Counted from the first letter of the stretch, positions 7,063-16,473 are shown. The stretch: 64,000 nucleotides of DNA from Betaproteobacteria bacterium HGW-Betaproteobacteria-16 (GCA_002840835.1 PHCQ01000006.1:1-64000); one strand, 5' to 3'. Notes: generated by a model not told the origin, from the sequence alone. A program made the numbers and translations.

Positions 7063-9498
7063 ATGCAATTTCCCGAATCCTGGCTTCGTGCCTTCTGCAA
7101 TCCGCCCCTGACCAGTCAACAACTGGCCGACACCCTGACCATGGCCGGTCTGGAGGTGGAAGAACTGCAACCTGTGGCACCGCCTTTCTCCCATATCGTT
7201 GTGGGCGAAATCAAGTCGGCCGAGCAACACCCGAATGCAGACCGCCTGCGGGTGTGCCAGGTAGACGTCGGGCAAGCCAGCCTGCTCAATATCGTGTGTG
7301 GTGCGCCAAACGCACGCGTGGGAATCAAGGTGCCGTGTGCACTGGTGGGCGCCGAATTGCCACCGGGCGACGACGGCAAGCCGTTCGTGATCAAGCTGGG
7401 CCAACTGCGCGGTGTCGAAAGCCAGGGGATGCTGTGCTCTGCCCGCGAGCTCAAGCTGAGCGAAGACCACGGCGGATTGCTGGAGTTGCCTGCCGATGCG
7501 TTGGTCGGCCGCAGCATCCGTGAGCAGCTGCAGCTGGATGACATGCTGTTCACCCTCAAGCTCACGCCCAACCTTGCGCACTGCCTGAGCGTCTATGGCA
7601 TCGCGCGCGAGGTGTCTGCACTCACGGGCACGCCCTTGACGGAGCCGGCATTCCCGGCCGTCGCCGTGTCCCTGCAGGACCGTCTGCCTGTGTCGGTGAA
7701 CGCACCCGACCTCTGCGGTCGCTTCACCGGGCGCATCGTGCGTGGCGTGAACACCCGCGCCACCACACCCGCCTGGATGGTCGATCGCCTGGCGCGCTGC
7801 GGTCAGCGCAGCGTTTCCCCGCTGGTGGACATCTCCAACTACGTGATGTTCGAGTTGGGTCGCCCCTCGCACATCTTTGACCTCGACAAGATCCACGGTG
7901 GCCTGCAGGTGCGCTGGGGTCGTGAGGGAGAAACTCTCAAGCTGCTCAACGGAAACACGGTGTCGGTGGACGCTCAGGTTGGCGTTATCGCCGATGAGCA
8001 ATCCGTCGAATCGCTGGCCGGCATCATGGGTGGCGACTCGACCGCTGTGTCTGACGACACTCAGAACATCTACATCGAGGCGGCCTTCTGGTGGCCCAAG
8101 TCCATTGCCGGGCGTTCGCGCCGCTACAACTTCTCCACGGATGCAGGCCACCGGTTCGAGCGCGGCGTGGACCCCTCGACCACCGTGGAGCACGTTGAAC
8201 GCATCACGCAACTGGTGCTCGATATCTGTGGTGGACAGGTGGGGCCGATCGATGACCATGTGGTCAACATGCCGGCGGCCCAGCCCGTCACCCTGCGTGT
8301 GGCTCGTGCGGTCAAAGTGATTGGCATGCCGCTCACGCAATCGCAGTGCGTAGATGCCTTGCGCCGTCTGGGACTGGCGCTCGAAGCCGGCGACGGAACC
8401 ATTACGGTCACGCCGCCTGCTCATCGTTTCGACATCCAGATCGAGGAGGACCTGATCGAGGAGGTGGCGCGCGTGGTGGGCTACAACGAGTTGCCCGAGA
8501 CGCCGCCGCTGGCACCGATCACAGCCAAAATTCGGCCCGAGACCAAGCGCGGTCCGTTCGCAGTGCGTCGCCTGCTGGCCCAACTTGGCTATCAGGAGAC
8601 CATCAATTTCAGCTTCGTTGAAGAGCGCTGGGAGCGCGAACTGGCTGGCAACATGGATCCGATCCGTCTGCTCAACCCCATTGCCAGCCAGATGAGCGTC
8701 ATGCGTTCATCGCTGATCGGCAGCCTGGTCTCGGTGCTCAAGTTCAACCTCGATCGCCGCGCAGAACGCGTTCGCCTGTTCGAAGTTGGCCGCGTGTTTC
8801 AAAAAGACGCATCAGTTGTCGACAGCGACACGAGCGTGGCCGGATTTGACCAGCCCATGCATGTCGCAGGCCTTGCTTTTGGCGCAGTTGAGTCCCTGCA
8901 GTGGGGCGTGTCAGAACGCGTGGTCGACTTCTTCGACGCAAAAGGTGACGTTCAGGCGCTGCTGGCGCCATGGGCACCTGATTTTCGCGTCTGCGAGCAC
9001 CCGGCGTTCCATCCAGGACGCAGTGCTGCCATCTGGCTGAACGAACAATGCATCGGTCATGTGGGGGAACTGCACCCTCGTTGGCGTCAGGCGTACGAGC
9101 TGCCCCTCGCGCCTGTTCTGTTCGAACTGGATCTGAATGCCGTCCTCGCCAGACAGGTTCCTGTTTACCTGCCGGTGAGCCGGTATCAGTCAGTCCAACG
9201 TGACCTGGCCATCGTGGTGAAGGAAGGCGTGACGCATGCAGCCATCATGGAGGCCATTCGCGCAGCCGAGAGTCCCTGGCTGCACGACGCTCTGCTGTTT
9301 GACGTGTACCGCCCCAAGAAGCAGGCGGTGGGAGATGGCGCAATGCCCGCAGGGCTGGCCGAAGACGAAAAAAGCCTGGCGGTGCGACTGGTGCTCAAGC
9401 GTGACGACGCTACACTGACCGACGAGGCGATTGAAGCCAACGTGAAATCGGTGCTGGACTCGCTACAGAAGCGGGTGGCGGCGCGACTTCGCGCATGA
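7063..9498 (+). CDS. pheT: Phenylalanyl-tRNA synthetase beta subunit
   Basis: Non-catalytic, tRNA-binding and editing subunit of PheRS. The 811 residues start MQFPESWLRAFCNPPLTSQQ. Domains in order: tRNA-binding OB fold (about 40-150, VGEIKSAEQHPNADRLRVCQ), B3/B4 editing region, B5 domain (about 400-475), class II-like core, and the FDX-ACB anticodon-binding domain at the C-terminus (about 715-811). Length is typical (795-815). ihfA follows after 31 bases, the usual proteobacterial pheST-ihfA operon. Confidence 0.97.
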   Translation: MQFPESWLRAFCNPPLTSQQLADTLTMAGLEVEELQPVAPPFSHIVVGEIKSAEQHPNADRLRVCQVDVGQASLLNIVCGAPNARVGIKVPCALVGAELPPGDDGKPFVIKLGQLRGVESQGMLCSARELKLSEDHGGLLELPADALVGRSIREQLQLDDMLFTLKLTPNLAHCLSVYGIAREVSALTGTPLTEPAFPAVAVSLQDRLPVSVNAPDLCGRFTGRIVRGVNTRATTPAWMVDRLARCGQRSVSPLVDISNYVMFELGRPSHIFDLDKIHGGLQVRWGREGETLKLLNGNTVSVDAQVGVIADEQSVESLAGIMGGDSTAVSDDTQNIYIEAAFWWPKSIAGRSRRYNFSTDAGHRFERGVDPSTTVEHVERITQLVLDICGGQVGPIDDHVVNMPAAQPVTLRVARAVKVIGMPLTQSQCVDALRRLGLALEAGDGTITVTPPAHRFDIQIEEDLIEEVARVVGYNELPETPPLAPITAKIRPETKRGPFAVRRLLAQLGYQETINFSFVEERWERELAGNMDPIRLLNPIASQMSVMRSSLIGSLVSVLKFNLDRRAERVRLFEVGRVFQKDASVVDSDTSVAGFDQPMHVAGLAFGAVESLQWGVSERVVDFFDAKGDVQALLAPWAPDFRVCEHPAFHPGRSAAIWLNEQCIGHVGELHPRWRQAYELPLAPVLFELDLNAVLARQVPVYLPVSRYQSVQRDLAIVVKEGVTHAAIMEAIRAAESPWLHDALLFDVYRPKKQAVGDGAMPAGLAEDEKSLAVRLVLKRDDATLTDEAIEANVKSVLDSLQKRVAARLRA

Positions 9499-9529
9499 TT
9501 GACTGATCGAGAGGATGGAGGAGTCCCGC

Positions 9530-9856
9530 ATGGAGCTAGCTGTTGAAAGTCTGGAAACACCCGCGCTGACCAAAGCACAGTTGGCCGAGATGCTGTTTGA
9601 CCAGATCGGCCTGAACAAGCGCGAGTCGAAAGACATGATTGACGCCTTTTTCGACTTGGTGACTGACAGCCTGGTGGAGGGCAACGACGTCAAGATCTCC
9701 GGTTTCGGCAATTTCCAGATCCGGACCAAGGCCGCTCGTCCAGGGCGCAATCCACGCACGGGTGAGCCGGTGAACATCGACGCCCGCAGGGTCGTTACAT
9801 TTCACGCCAGCCCCAAACTCAAGGAACAGGTGCAAACCGCCGTCATTGGTGGCTAG
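9530..9856 (+). CDS. ihfA: Integration host factor subunit alpha
   Basis: DNA-bending protein that pairs with IHF-beta and acts in recombination, replication and sigma54 transcription. The 108 residues have the HU/IHF fold: LTKAQLAEMLFDQIGLNKRE at the N-terminus, then the VKISGFGNFQIRTKAARPGR beta arm with the intercalating RNPRTGEP proline motif. The start at 9530 lies six bases after GGAGGAG. An ATG 15 bases upstream overlaps that ribosome site and is less likely. It is co-transcribed with pheT. Confidence 0.95.
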   Translation: MELAVESLETPALTKAQLAEMLFDQIGLNKRESKDMIDAFFDLVTDSLVEGNDVKISGFGNFQIRTKAARPGRNPRTGEPVNIDARRVVTFHASPKLKEQVQTAVIGG

Positions 9857-10053
9857 ACCGATTGAGTGCGGTAAATTCCCGCCGCCGTGGGGTCCTGGCC
9901 GGGCTTGCATACCCAAAAACAGAGGCCAGTTGCGTTGAAAAGTCGGCAGAGCATGCCGTTTGCAACACTTTTAGGACATTTTTGCCTGCCTCTGCACACG
10001 ATGGGCTGTGTTAGAGTAAATTTCAAGGTTCGGTCCGTACCGCCTTGATTTTC

Positions 10054-10527
10054 ATGGAAAAAACGCTCCCACCAATTCCAGCCAAACGCTATTTCACCAT
10101 TGGCGAAGTGGGGGATCTGTGCGGAGTCAAGCCACACGTACTCAGGTATTGGGAGCAGGAATTCACGCAGCTGCGCCCCATGAAGCGGCGAGGCAACCGC
10201 CGCTATTACCAGCACCATGAAGTGCTCATGATCCGGCGCATCCGGGAGCTCTTGTATGACCAGGGATTCACCATCAGCGGGGCTCGCAACAAGTTGCAAG
10301 AGATCGTTCAGGCTGAACGGGAGCAACGCCGACACGACGAAAGTGAGCCCATTGAAGTCATTGAACTGACGGTCAATGACGAGAGCGAAAGCGACAATCC
10401 TGTCATGCCTGCTCAGCTTCATACCCGACTGGAATCGGTTGCAAGAAACGGCGCGAGCTTTTCACTCGTTCACGAGGTGCGCCGAGAGTTGCTTGAAATT
10501 CGCGAACTCCTCAGATACCAGGTCTGA
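10054..10527 (+). CDS. MerR-family transcriptional regulator
   Basis: DNA-binding regulator conserved next to ihfA in many proteobacteria; its target and signal are not known to me. The 157 residues have an N-terminal winged helix, YFTIGEVGDLCGVKPHVLRYWEQEF (about 12-36, shown here by its ends YFTIGEV and YWEQEF), then RRYYQHHEVLMIRRIRELL. An acidic linker EPIEVIELTVNDESESD and a short C-terminal helix follow. No paired sensor cysteines are evident, unlike metal-sensing MerR proteins. The start is the ATG of MEKTLPPIPAKRYF. 197 bases separate it from ihfA, so it may have its own promoter. Confidence 0.88.
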   Translation: MEKTLPPIPAKRYFTIGEVGDLCGVKPHVLRYWEQEFTQLRPMKRRGNRRYYQHHEVLMIRRIRELLYDQGFTISGARNKLQEIVQAEREQRRHDESEPIEVIELTVNDESESDNPVMPAQLHTRLESVARNGASFSLVHEVRRELLEIRELLRYQV

Positions 10528-10551
10528 AACCCAGGTATTGCAAGCTATAAT
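10524..10551 (+). promoter_or_regulatory. Promoter of tRNA-Pro
   Basis: A perfect -10 box TATAAT (10546-10551) and a plausible -35 CTGAAA (10524-10529) are 16 bp apart. This places initiation near 10558, about five bases before the tRNA. The -35 overlaps the stop codon of the MerR gene. Confidence 0.65.
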
Positions 10552-10562
10552 TTGAGGCTTGT

Positions 10563-10639
10563 CGGCGTGTAGCGCAGCCTGGTAGCGCACTTGCATGGGG
10601 TGCAAGGGGTCGCGAGTTCGAATCCCGCCACGCCGACCA
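10563..10639 (+). tRNA. tRNA-Pro (GGG anticodon)
   Basis: Full cloverleaf of 77 bases with encoded CCA. The acceptor stem is CGGCGTG/CACGCCG, the D arm GCGCAGCCTGGTAGCGC, the anticodon stem CTTGC/GCAAG with loop ATGGGGT, and the T loop TTCGAAT. Anticodon GGG reads CCC/CCU proline codons. The T stem GCGAG/CCCGC has an A-C mismatch at positions 52-62. The gene has its own promoter and terminator. Confidence 0.97.
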
Positions 10640-10646
10640 TTTACTG

Positions 10647-10678
10647 AAAGCCCGGAATCGCAAGGTTCCGGGCTTTTT
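10647..10678 (+). terminator. Terminator of tRNA-Pro
   Basis: AAAGCCCGGAA pairs with TTCCGGGCTTT (11 bp) around an 8-base loop and is followed by T residues. Read on the minus strand it could also help end transcription of spoVR, whose stop is at 10698. Confidence 0.92.
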
Positions 10679-10697
10679 CGTATTCGGGGCCAGTCGA

Positions 10698-12233
10698 TCA
10701 GTGATGGTGCATCGGTGCGGGCACTTGCCAGCTCCGGTGCACGACACCGCTGCTGTCCACACTTTCCAGATGGACGTCGAAACCCCAGAGACGCGCCACG
10801 TGTTTGAGCACTTCATCGGTGGCCTCGTTCATGGGGATGCCATCGCGCTGGGTGTGGCGCAGTGTCAGAGCACGGTCCCCGCGAACATTGACGTTCCAGA
10901 CCTGGATATCGGGTTCCCTGCTGCTGATGTCGTACTGGTGAGAAAGCGATTCGCGCAGTGCGCGGTAGCCGCTGTCGTCGTGAATGGCCGACACTTCGAG
11001 CTCGGCCGCCTTCTCATCGTCATGAATCGCGAAAAGGCGGAAGTCCCGCATGATTTTGGGGCTGAGAAACTGGCCCACGAAGCTTTCGTCCTTGTAGTTG
11101 CGCATGGCATGGTCCAGCGTCTTGAGCCAGTCACTGCCAGCGATATCGGGAAACCACCGACGGTCTTCTTCGGTGGGTTTCTCGCAGATCCGGCGCAAGT
11201 CGGTGAACATGGCGAAGCCCAGTGCATAGGGATTGATGCCGCTGTAAGCGCGATGACCCACGGGGGGCTGGAAGATCACACTGGTATGTGAACTCAGCCA
11301 TTCCATCATGAAGCCGTCGGCCAACAGGCCCCGGTCGTACATGGTGTTGAGCAAGGTGTAGTGCCAGAAGGTGGCCCAGCCTTCATTCATGACCTGTGTC
11401 TGGCGCTGGGGATAGAAGTACTGCGCAACCTTTCTCACGATGCGCACCACTTCCCGTTGCCAGGGTTCGAGCAGGGCGGCGTTCTTCTCGATGAAATAGA
11501 GGATATTCTCCTGCGGCTCTTCAGGGAAGCGCCGCGTCGTGCTGGTTTCTGCGCCTTGGCCCTCGCGGCGTGGGAGGGTTCGCCAGAGGTCATTCACTTG
11601 CTGCTGGAGGTGTCGTTCGCGCTCTTCGCGCTGTGCCCCTTCTTGTGCCAGTGAGCGCTTCTGGGGCCGCCGGTACCGGTCGACGCCATGGTTCATCAGG
11701 GCGTGACAGGAGTCGAGGATTTCTTCGACAGCCTCCATGCCGTGGCGTTCCTCGCATTCGGCGATGTAGTGGCGGGCATAGACCAGATAGTCGATGATGG
11801 ACGAGGCATCGGTCCACATGCGAAAGAGGTAGTTGCCCTTGAAAAAGCTGTTGTGCCCGTAGGCCGCGTGGGCAATCACCAGCGCCTGCATGGCCATCGT
11901 GTTTTCCTCCATCAGATAGGCGATGCAGGGGTCGGAATTGATGACGATTTCATAGGCCAGGCCCATGTGGCCTCGCCGGTAGTTCTTTTCTGTGCTGATG
12001 AACTGTTTGCCATACGACCAGTGCCGGTACAGCATGGGCATTCCAACGCTGGAGTAAGCGTCCATCATCTGCTCGGCTGTGATCACCTCCAGCTGGTTCG
12101 GATAAACGTCAAGGCCGAAGCTGCGCGCGATCTTGGCGATTTCGGCGTGGTAGGTCTCGATCAGGTCGAAAGTCCAGTCCGATGGGCTAGGCAAGGGCTG
12201 GGCTGCACGAGTTTCAGACTGCGGTTGTGTCAT
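10698..12233 (-). CDS. SpoVR-family protein
   Basis: Member of the SpoVR/YcgB family. The exact biochemical role is not established; in enterobacteria its genes belong to stress and nutrient-limitation responses with YeaG/YeaH. The 511 residues begin MTQPQSETRAAQ and hold the characteristic YWSYGK-like region (MLYRHWSYGKQF), EIVINSDPCIAYLMEENTM, and HAAYGHNSFFKGNYLFR. Length is normal for the family (about 500). The start codon overlaps the stop of the upstream YeaH gene by four bases, so it is translationally coupled as the last gene of prkA-yeaH-spoVR. Confidence 0.95.
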   Translation of the reverse strand: MTQPQSETRAAQPLPSPSDWTFDLIETYHAEIAKIARSFGLDVYPNQLEVITAEQMMDAYSSVGMPMLYRHWSYGKQFISTEKNYRRGHMGLAYEIVINSDPCIAYLMEENTMAMQALVIAHAAYGHNSFFKGNYLFRMWTDASSIIDYLVYARHYIAECEERHGMEAVEEILDSCHALMNHGVDRYRRPQKRSLAQEGAQREERERHLQQQVNDLWRTLPRREGQGAETSTTRRFPEEPQENILYFIEKNAALLEPWQREVVRIVRKVAQYFYPQRQTQVMNEGWATFWHYTLLNTMYDRGLLADGFMMEWLSSHTSVIFQPPVGHRAYSGINPYALGFAMFTDLRRICEKPTEEDRRWFPDIAGSDWLKTLDHAMRNYKDESFVGQFLSPKIMRDFRLFAIHDDEKAAELEVSAIHDDSGYRALRESLSHQYDISSREPDIQVWNVNVRGDRALTLRHTQRDGIPMNEATDEVLKHVARLWGFDVHLESVDSSGVVHRSWQVPAPMHHH

Positions 12234-13519
12234 GCGGCGACCTCTCGCTTCTTGAAAAGATCGCGGAACACCGGGTAGATGTCCTCAGGGGCAGCCACCT
12301 TGCGCATCGCGAAGTTGCGGCGACTCTCCAGCAACTGGGTGTATTCCTGCCAGAGGTTTTGTTCCGGATCGGCCACCTGCACATAGGCGAAATAACGCAC
12401 CAGCGGAAGAATCCGGTCAGACAGCAGTTCACGACAACGGCCACTGTCCTGGTGCCAGTTGTCGCCGTCGCTGGCCTGCGCGCCATAGATGTTCCATTCC
12501 CCGCTGGGGTAGCGTGCGCGGATGATTTCATCCATGAGCAGCAACACGCTGGAGACCACCGTGCCTCCCGTTTCGGTTGCGCGGAAGAACTCCTCTTCAT
12601 TGACTTCCTGTGCCTGGGTGTGATGGCGCAGAAACACCAGATCGATCTTCTCGTAGTGCTTCGTGAGAAACAGATAGAGCAGCATGAAGAAACGCTTGGA
12701 CATGTCCTTGCGTGGCTCGTCCATCGACCCAGAGACGTCCATCAGGCAGAACATCACCGCCTTGGCGCTCGGAATGGGCGTCTTCACCCGGCTGCGGTAG
12801 CGCAGGTCGATGGGATCGATGAAGGGCACGTGGCGCACGCTTTTGCGCAGCGCCTCGATCGCTTCTTCGGTTTCAAGAATTTCACTGAGCAGGGCCTGCG
12901 TCCTGGGTTCGTGCTTTTGCAGGTGCAGCAGGTGTGCTTCAAGCCGGTGCAGTTCCTTGCGCGGTTCGCCGCCCAAGGCGATCCGGCGTGCCAATGCTCC
13001 TCGCATGGAGCGCACCACATGCAGGTTGTTGGGTGTGCCATCGCTGCTGAAACCCGCGCGGTGGGTTTTCCATTCCGGCACTTCGGCCAGTTGCGTGCGA
13101 ATCAGGTGGGGCAATGCCAGGTCATCAAAGAAGGCCCGCATGAACTCTTCGCGCGTGAGGCGAAACACAAAGTCGTCTTCGCCAGTGCCGCTGTCGCTGG
13201 GGTCACCCTTTCCGCTGCCTGAGCCAGACCCGCCAGGTGGTCGTGCAATGCGGTCTCCGCGCAAGTAGTCCCGGTTGCCCGGGTGCACGAACTCGCGGTT
13301 GCCACCTCTGGCGTGTCCAAAGGAGGGCTCAGACACATCCCGACGCGGCAACGCCACGTCTTCGCCTTGCTCCAGTTCGCGGATGTTGCGACCGCTGACC
13401 GCTTTTCGCACCGCCTCCTGAATCTGCCCGCGGTAACGACGCAGAAAACGCTCCCGGTTGCCGATCGACTTGTTTTTGCCGGACAACCTGCGATCAATGA
13501 TCTGCTGAAAGATGGCCAC
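12230..13519 (-). CDS. yeaH: YeaH/YhbH family protein (DUF444)
   Basis: Partner of the PrkA/YeaG kinase; the molecular activity is unknown. The 429 residues have a basic N-terminus, a low-complexity Gly/Ser linker (about 95-112), and a C-terminal von Willebrand factor A-like domain. That domain carries a MIDAS-type D261-x-S263-x-S265 in FCLMDVSGSMDEP, which predicts metal-dependent binding of a partner. Length matches E. coli YeaH (427). Twelve bases separate it from prkA, and it overlaps spoVR by four. Confidence 0.94.
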   Translation of the reverse strand: MAIFQQIIDRRLSGKNKSIGNRERFLRRYRGQIQEAVRKAVSGRNIRELEQGEDVALPRRDVSEPSFGHARGGNREFVHPGNRDYLRGDRIARPPGGSGSGSGKGDPSDSGTGEDDFVFRLTREEFMRAFFDDLALPHLIRTQLAEVPEWKTHRAGFSSDGTPNNLHVVRSMRGALARRIALGGEPRKELHRLEAHLLHLQKHEPRTQALLSEILETEEAIEALRKSVRHVPFIDPIDLRYRSRVKTPIPSAKAVMFCLMDVSGSMDEPRKDMSKRFFMLLYLFLTKHYEKIDLVFLRHHTQAQEVNEEEFFRATETGGTVVSSVLLLMDEIIRARYPSGEWNIYGAQASDGDNWHQDSGRCRELLSDRILPLVRYFAYVQVADPEQNLWQEYTQLLESRRNFAMRKVAAPEDIYPVFRDLFKKREVAA

Positions 13520-13531
13520 GCGAACTCGCTC

Positions 13532-15454
13532 CTATGAACTCTTTCTTACCCGCAGGTACCACTCGCACAACAAACGCACCTGCTTGGCCGTGTAGCCTTT
13601 TTCGACCATGCGGCTCACAAAATCTTCGTGCTTCTTCTGCTCGTCGGCGCTGCTCTTGGTGTTGAAGCTGATCACAGGCAGCAGCTCTTCGGTGTTCGAG
13701 AACATCTTTTTCTCGATCACGGTACGCAACTTCTCGTAGCTGGTCCAGGTGGGGTTGTTGCCCGCGTTGCCGGCCCGGGCGCGCAGCACGAAGTTGACAA
13801 TTTCGTTCCTGAAATCTTTCGGGTTGGCGATGCCGGCGGGCTTCTCGATTTTCTCCAACTCGCTGTTCAGTGAAGAGCGGTCAAACACCTCACCGGTGTC
13901 GACATCGCGGTACTCCTGATCCTGGATCCAGTAGTCAGCGTAGGTGACGTAGCGATCGAAGATGTTCTGGCCGTACTCGCTGTAGCTTTCCAGATAAGCG
14001 GTCTGGATTTCCTTGCCGATGAATTCGGCGTAGCGTGGCGCCAGCAGTTCCTTGATGTAGCTGATGTACCTCTGCTCGGTCTCTGCAGGGAATTGTTCGC
14101 GTTCGATCTGCTGTTCCAGCACATACATCAGGTGCACCGGATTGGCGGCCACTTCCGCGCTGTCGAAGTTGAAGACTTTGGAGATGATCTTGAATGCGAA
14201 GCGGGTCGACACACCACTCATGCCTTCGTCAACACCTGCATAGTCGCGGTATTCCTGCAGCGATTTGGCCTTGGGGTCGGTGTCCTTGAGGTTCTCGCCG
14301 TCGTAGATCTGCATCTTGCTGTAGATGCTGGAGTTTTCTGGCTCCTTCAGCCGCGTGAGCACCGAGAGCTGCGCCATCATTCGCATGGTTCCGGGCGCGC
14401 ACGGTGCCTGGGCCAGTGACGAGTTGCGCACGAGTTTTTCGTAGATCTTGATCTCTTCAGAAACCCGCAGGCAGTACGGCACCTTGACGATGTAGATGCG
14501 GTCCAGAAAGGCTTCGTTGTTCTTGTTGTTGCGAAAGGCCTTCCATTCGCTCTCGTTGCTGTGGGCCAGCACGACGCCGTCAAAGGGAATGGCGCCAAAG
14601 CCCTCCGTTCCCTTGAAGTTGCCCTCCTGCGTTGCCGTGAGCAGAGGGTGCAGCACCTTGATCGGCGCCTTGAACATCTCGACGAATTCCAGCAGACCCT
14701 GGTTCGCCAGGCACAGGCCGCCAGAATAGGAATAGGCGTCGGGGTCGTCCTGCGCAAACGTCTCCAGCTTGCGGATGTCGACCTTGCCAACCAGAGAAGA
14801 GATGTCCTGGTTGTTCTCGTCGCCGGGTTCGGTCTTCGCCACCGCAATCTGTCGCAGCACGGATGGATAGCGCTTGACAACCTTGAACTTCCGGATGTCC
14901 CCGCCGTATTCCTCCAGCCGTTTCACCGCCCACGGCGAAAGGATGCGGTTGAGGTACCGCCTGGGGATGCCGTATTCCTTTTCCAGAATCTCGCCGTCTT
15001 CCGCCGCATCAAACAGCCCCAGGGGCGTTTCGTTGACCGGCGAGCCCTGAATGGCATAGAACGGCACGTGTTCCACGAGCTGCTTCAGGCGCTCTGCGAT
15101 GGAACTCTTGCCGCCACCAACCGGACCCAGCAGGTAGAGGATCTGTTTCTTTTCCTCCAGGCCCTGGGCAGCGTGCCGGAAGTAGGAAACCACCTGCTCG
15201 ATGGCTTCCTCCATGCCGTAGAACTCCTTGAAGGCCGGGTAGATCTTGATGACCTTGTTGGCGAAGATGCGCGAAAGGCGCGGGTCGTTGCGCGTGTCGA
15301 CCATTTGCGGATCGCCAATGGCCTTGAGCATGCGCTCTGCGGCACTGGCGTAGGCCACGGGGTCACGTTTGCACAAGTCAAGGTATTCCTGCAGCGAGAT
15401 CACCTCTTCCCGTGTGCGCTCGTACCGGGCGGCGAAATTGCTCATCACGTCCAT
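13532..15454 (-). CDS. prkA: PrkA-family serine protein kinase
   Basis: AAA+-type ATPase plus kinase-like C-terminus; the E. coli homologue YeaG is induced in stationary phase and nitrogen starvation. The 640 residues have a P-loop GPVGGGKS at 110-117 within the PrkA AAA domain and the family-specific segment VDIRKLETFAQDDPDAYSYS. The C-terminal PrkA kinase domain starts around residue 410. The start ATG lies six bases after GGAGGT on the minus strand; a second ATG three codons in is less favoured. It is the first gene of the operon. Confidence 0.96.
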   Translation of the reverse strand: MDVMSNFAARYERTREEVISLQEYLDLCKRDPVAYASAAERMLKAIGDPQMVDTRNDPRLSRIFANKVIKIYPAFKEFYGMEEAIEQVVSYFRHAAQGLEEKKQILYLLGPVGGGKSSIAERLKQLVEHVPFYAIQGSPVNETPLGLFDAAEDGEILEKEYGIPRRYLNRILSPWAVKRLEEYGGDIRKFKVVKRYPSVLRQIAVAKTEPGDENNQDISSLVGKVDIRKLETFAQDDPDAYSYSGGLCLANQGLLEFVEMFKAPIKVLHPLLTATQEGNFKGTEGFGAIPFDGVVLAHSNESEWKAFRNNKNNEAFLDRIYIVKVPYCLRVSEEIKIYEKLVRNSSLAQAPCAPGTMRMMAQLSVLTRLKEPENSSIYSKMQIYDGENLKDTDPKAKSLQEYRDYAGVDEGMSGVSTRFAFKIISKVFNFDSAEVAANPVHLMYVLEQQIEREQFPAETEQRYISYIKELLAPRYAEFIGKEIQTAYLESYSEYGQNIFDRYVTYADYWIQDQEYRDVDTGEVFDRSSLNSELEKIEKPAGIANPKDFRNEIVNFVLRARAGNAGNNPTWTSYEKLRTVIEKKMFSNTEELLPVISFNTKSSADEQKKHEDFVSRMVEKGYTAKQVRLLCEWYLRVRKSS

Positions 15455-15801
15455 ACTGTTACCTCCATAGAGTCAACAAGACTTCAGACTGGCATGGGGC
15501 TCGACACCCCAGGATGCCCATTGAACGCCGCACCAGTGCTGTGCGCATTCAACAAAAAAGTACCACCACTTTCAACCGCACCACCAGCATAGAGCAAAGA
15601 TCAGGCCTGTTGTGCGCTGTTGCTATTCTGAACTGAGCCTCTGTTGCAAAGTTCCAGATATGAGGGGCAAACTGCGGCGTTTTCTTGCTCTATGCAAGGC
15701 CCCCGGGAAGCCCGCACTTTGCTGGTATTTTCTGATCTGCGAATCGACTTGCGTCGTGCTCCCTTGAGGGCTATGCTGAACCACGAAAGGGATGTCATGT
15801 C
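15455..15801. promoter_or_regulatory. Divergent control region, prkA operon versus methyltransferase
   Basis: No gene is supported in these 347 bases. The prkA-proximal half has two stem-loops. GGCATGGGG (15491-15499) pairs with CCCC...ATGCC ending at 15518 with a three-base bulge. TTGAA...GCAC (from 15521) pairs with GTGC...TTCAA (ending 15552). No confident promoter hexamers are seen. The methyltransferase start is preceded by AAAGGGA. Confidence 0.45.
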
Positions 15802-16473
15802 ATGACCAAGCGGACCAGTGTCGCAACGCGCCATCACCCACCCAAAGTGGATGCGGCCCTTGAGCAGTACAGGCTGCGTGCACATGGGTACGACGCTGAA
15901 CTGGCGCCGTTCGAACCCCTGCGCCTGGACGCTATCAAGAGATTGCAGTTGCAGGGCGGAGAGACGGTTCTGGATGTGGGTTGTGGCACCGGTTTGAGTT
16001 TTGAACCTCTGAAGGCCGCACTGGGTGAGCGGGGGAAAATCATCGGTATCGAGTTGTGCCCTCAAATGCTCGGCAAAGCCAGGGACCGGGTCAAAGCCAA
16101 GGGATGGAAAGGCGTGAGTCTGGTCAACGGAACCGCCGACGTCGCCCCCTTGAGCGGTCAAGCAGACGCAGCGATTTTCCACTTCACACACGACATTCTT
16201 CAGCAGCCCGAAGCCATCGACCACATCACCCGCCACCTCAAGCCTGGGGCAAGGGTGGTGGCAACCGGACTGCAATGGGCCGCTCCGTGGGCGTGGCCGG
16301 TCAACCTGTTTGTGTGGGGTGCTGCGATGTACTCGGTGACCACCATGGACGGCCTGGAAAAGCCTTGGTCCACCCTTGCCACGTACCTTCAGGAGCTGGA
16401 GGTGCACAGCACCTGGATGGGTAGCATTTTTGTGGCGACGGGTACTTGGAGTGGGCGCCCATCAAAGGCTTGA
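15802..16473 (+). CDS. Class I SAM-dependent methyltransferase
   Basis: Soluble methyltransferase of unknown substrate. The 223 residues show Rossmann motif I VLDVGCGTG at 57-65, an acidic residue ending strand 2 (IIGIELCPQML), and a motif near DAAIFHFTHDILQQP where strand 4 is expected. The overall pattern resembles UbiE/COQ5-like and phosphatidylethanolamine-type methyltransferases, but the substrate-binding part is not diagnostic. It stands alone on the plus strand and converges with the NlpC/P60 gene. ATG is chosen; AAAGGGA lies nine bases before it. Confidence 0.85.
   Translation: MTKRTSVATRHHPPKVDAALEQYRLRAHGYDAELAPFEPLRLDAIKRLQLQGGETVLDVGCGTGLSFEPLKAALGERGKIIGIELCPQMLGKARDRVKAKGWKGVSLVNGTADVAPLSGQADAAIFHFTHDILQQPEAIDHITRHLKPGARVVATGLQWAAPWAWPVNLFVWGAAMYSVTTMDGLEKPWSTLATYLQELEVHSTWMGSIFVATGTWSGRPSKA

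Noticed and set aside
6937-8583. 548-residue frame opposite pheT
   Set aside because: The plus-strand pheT has complete PheRS-beta domains; the antisense frame has no domain pattern.
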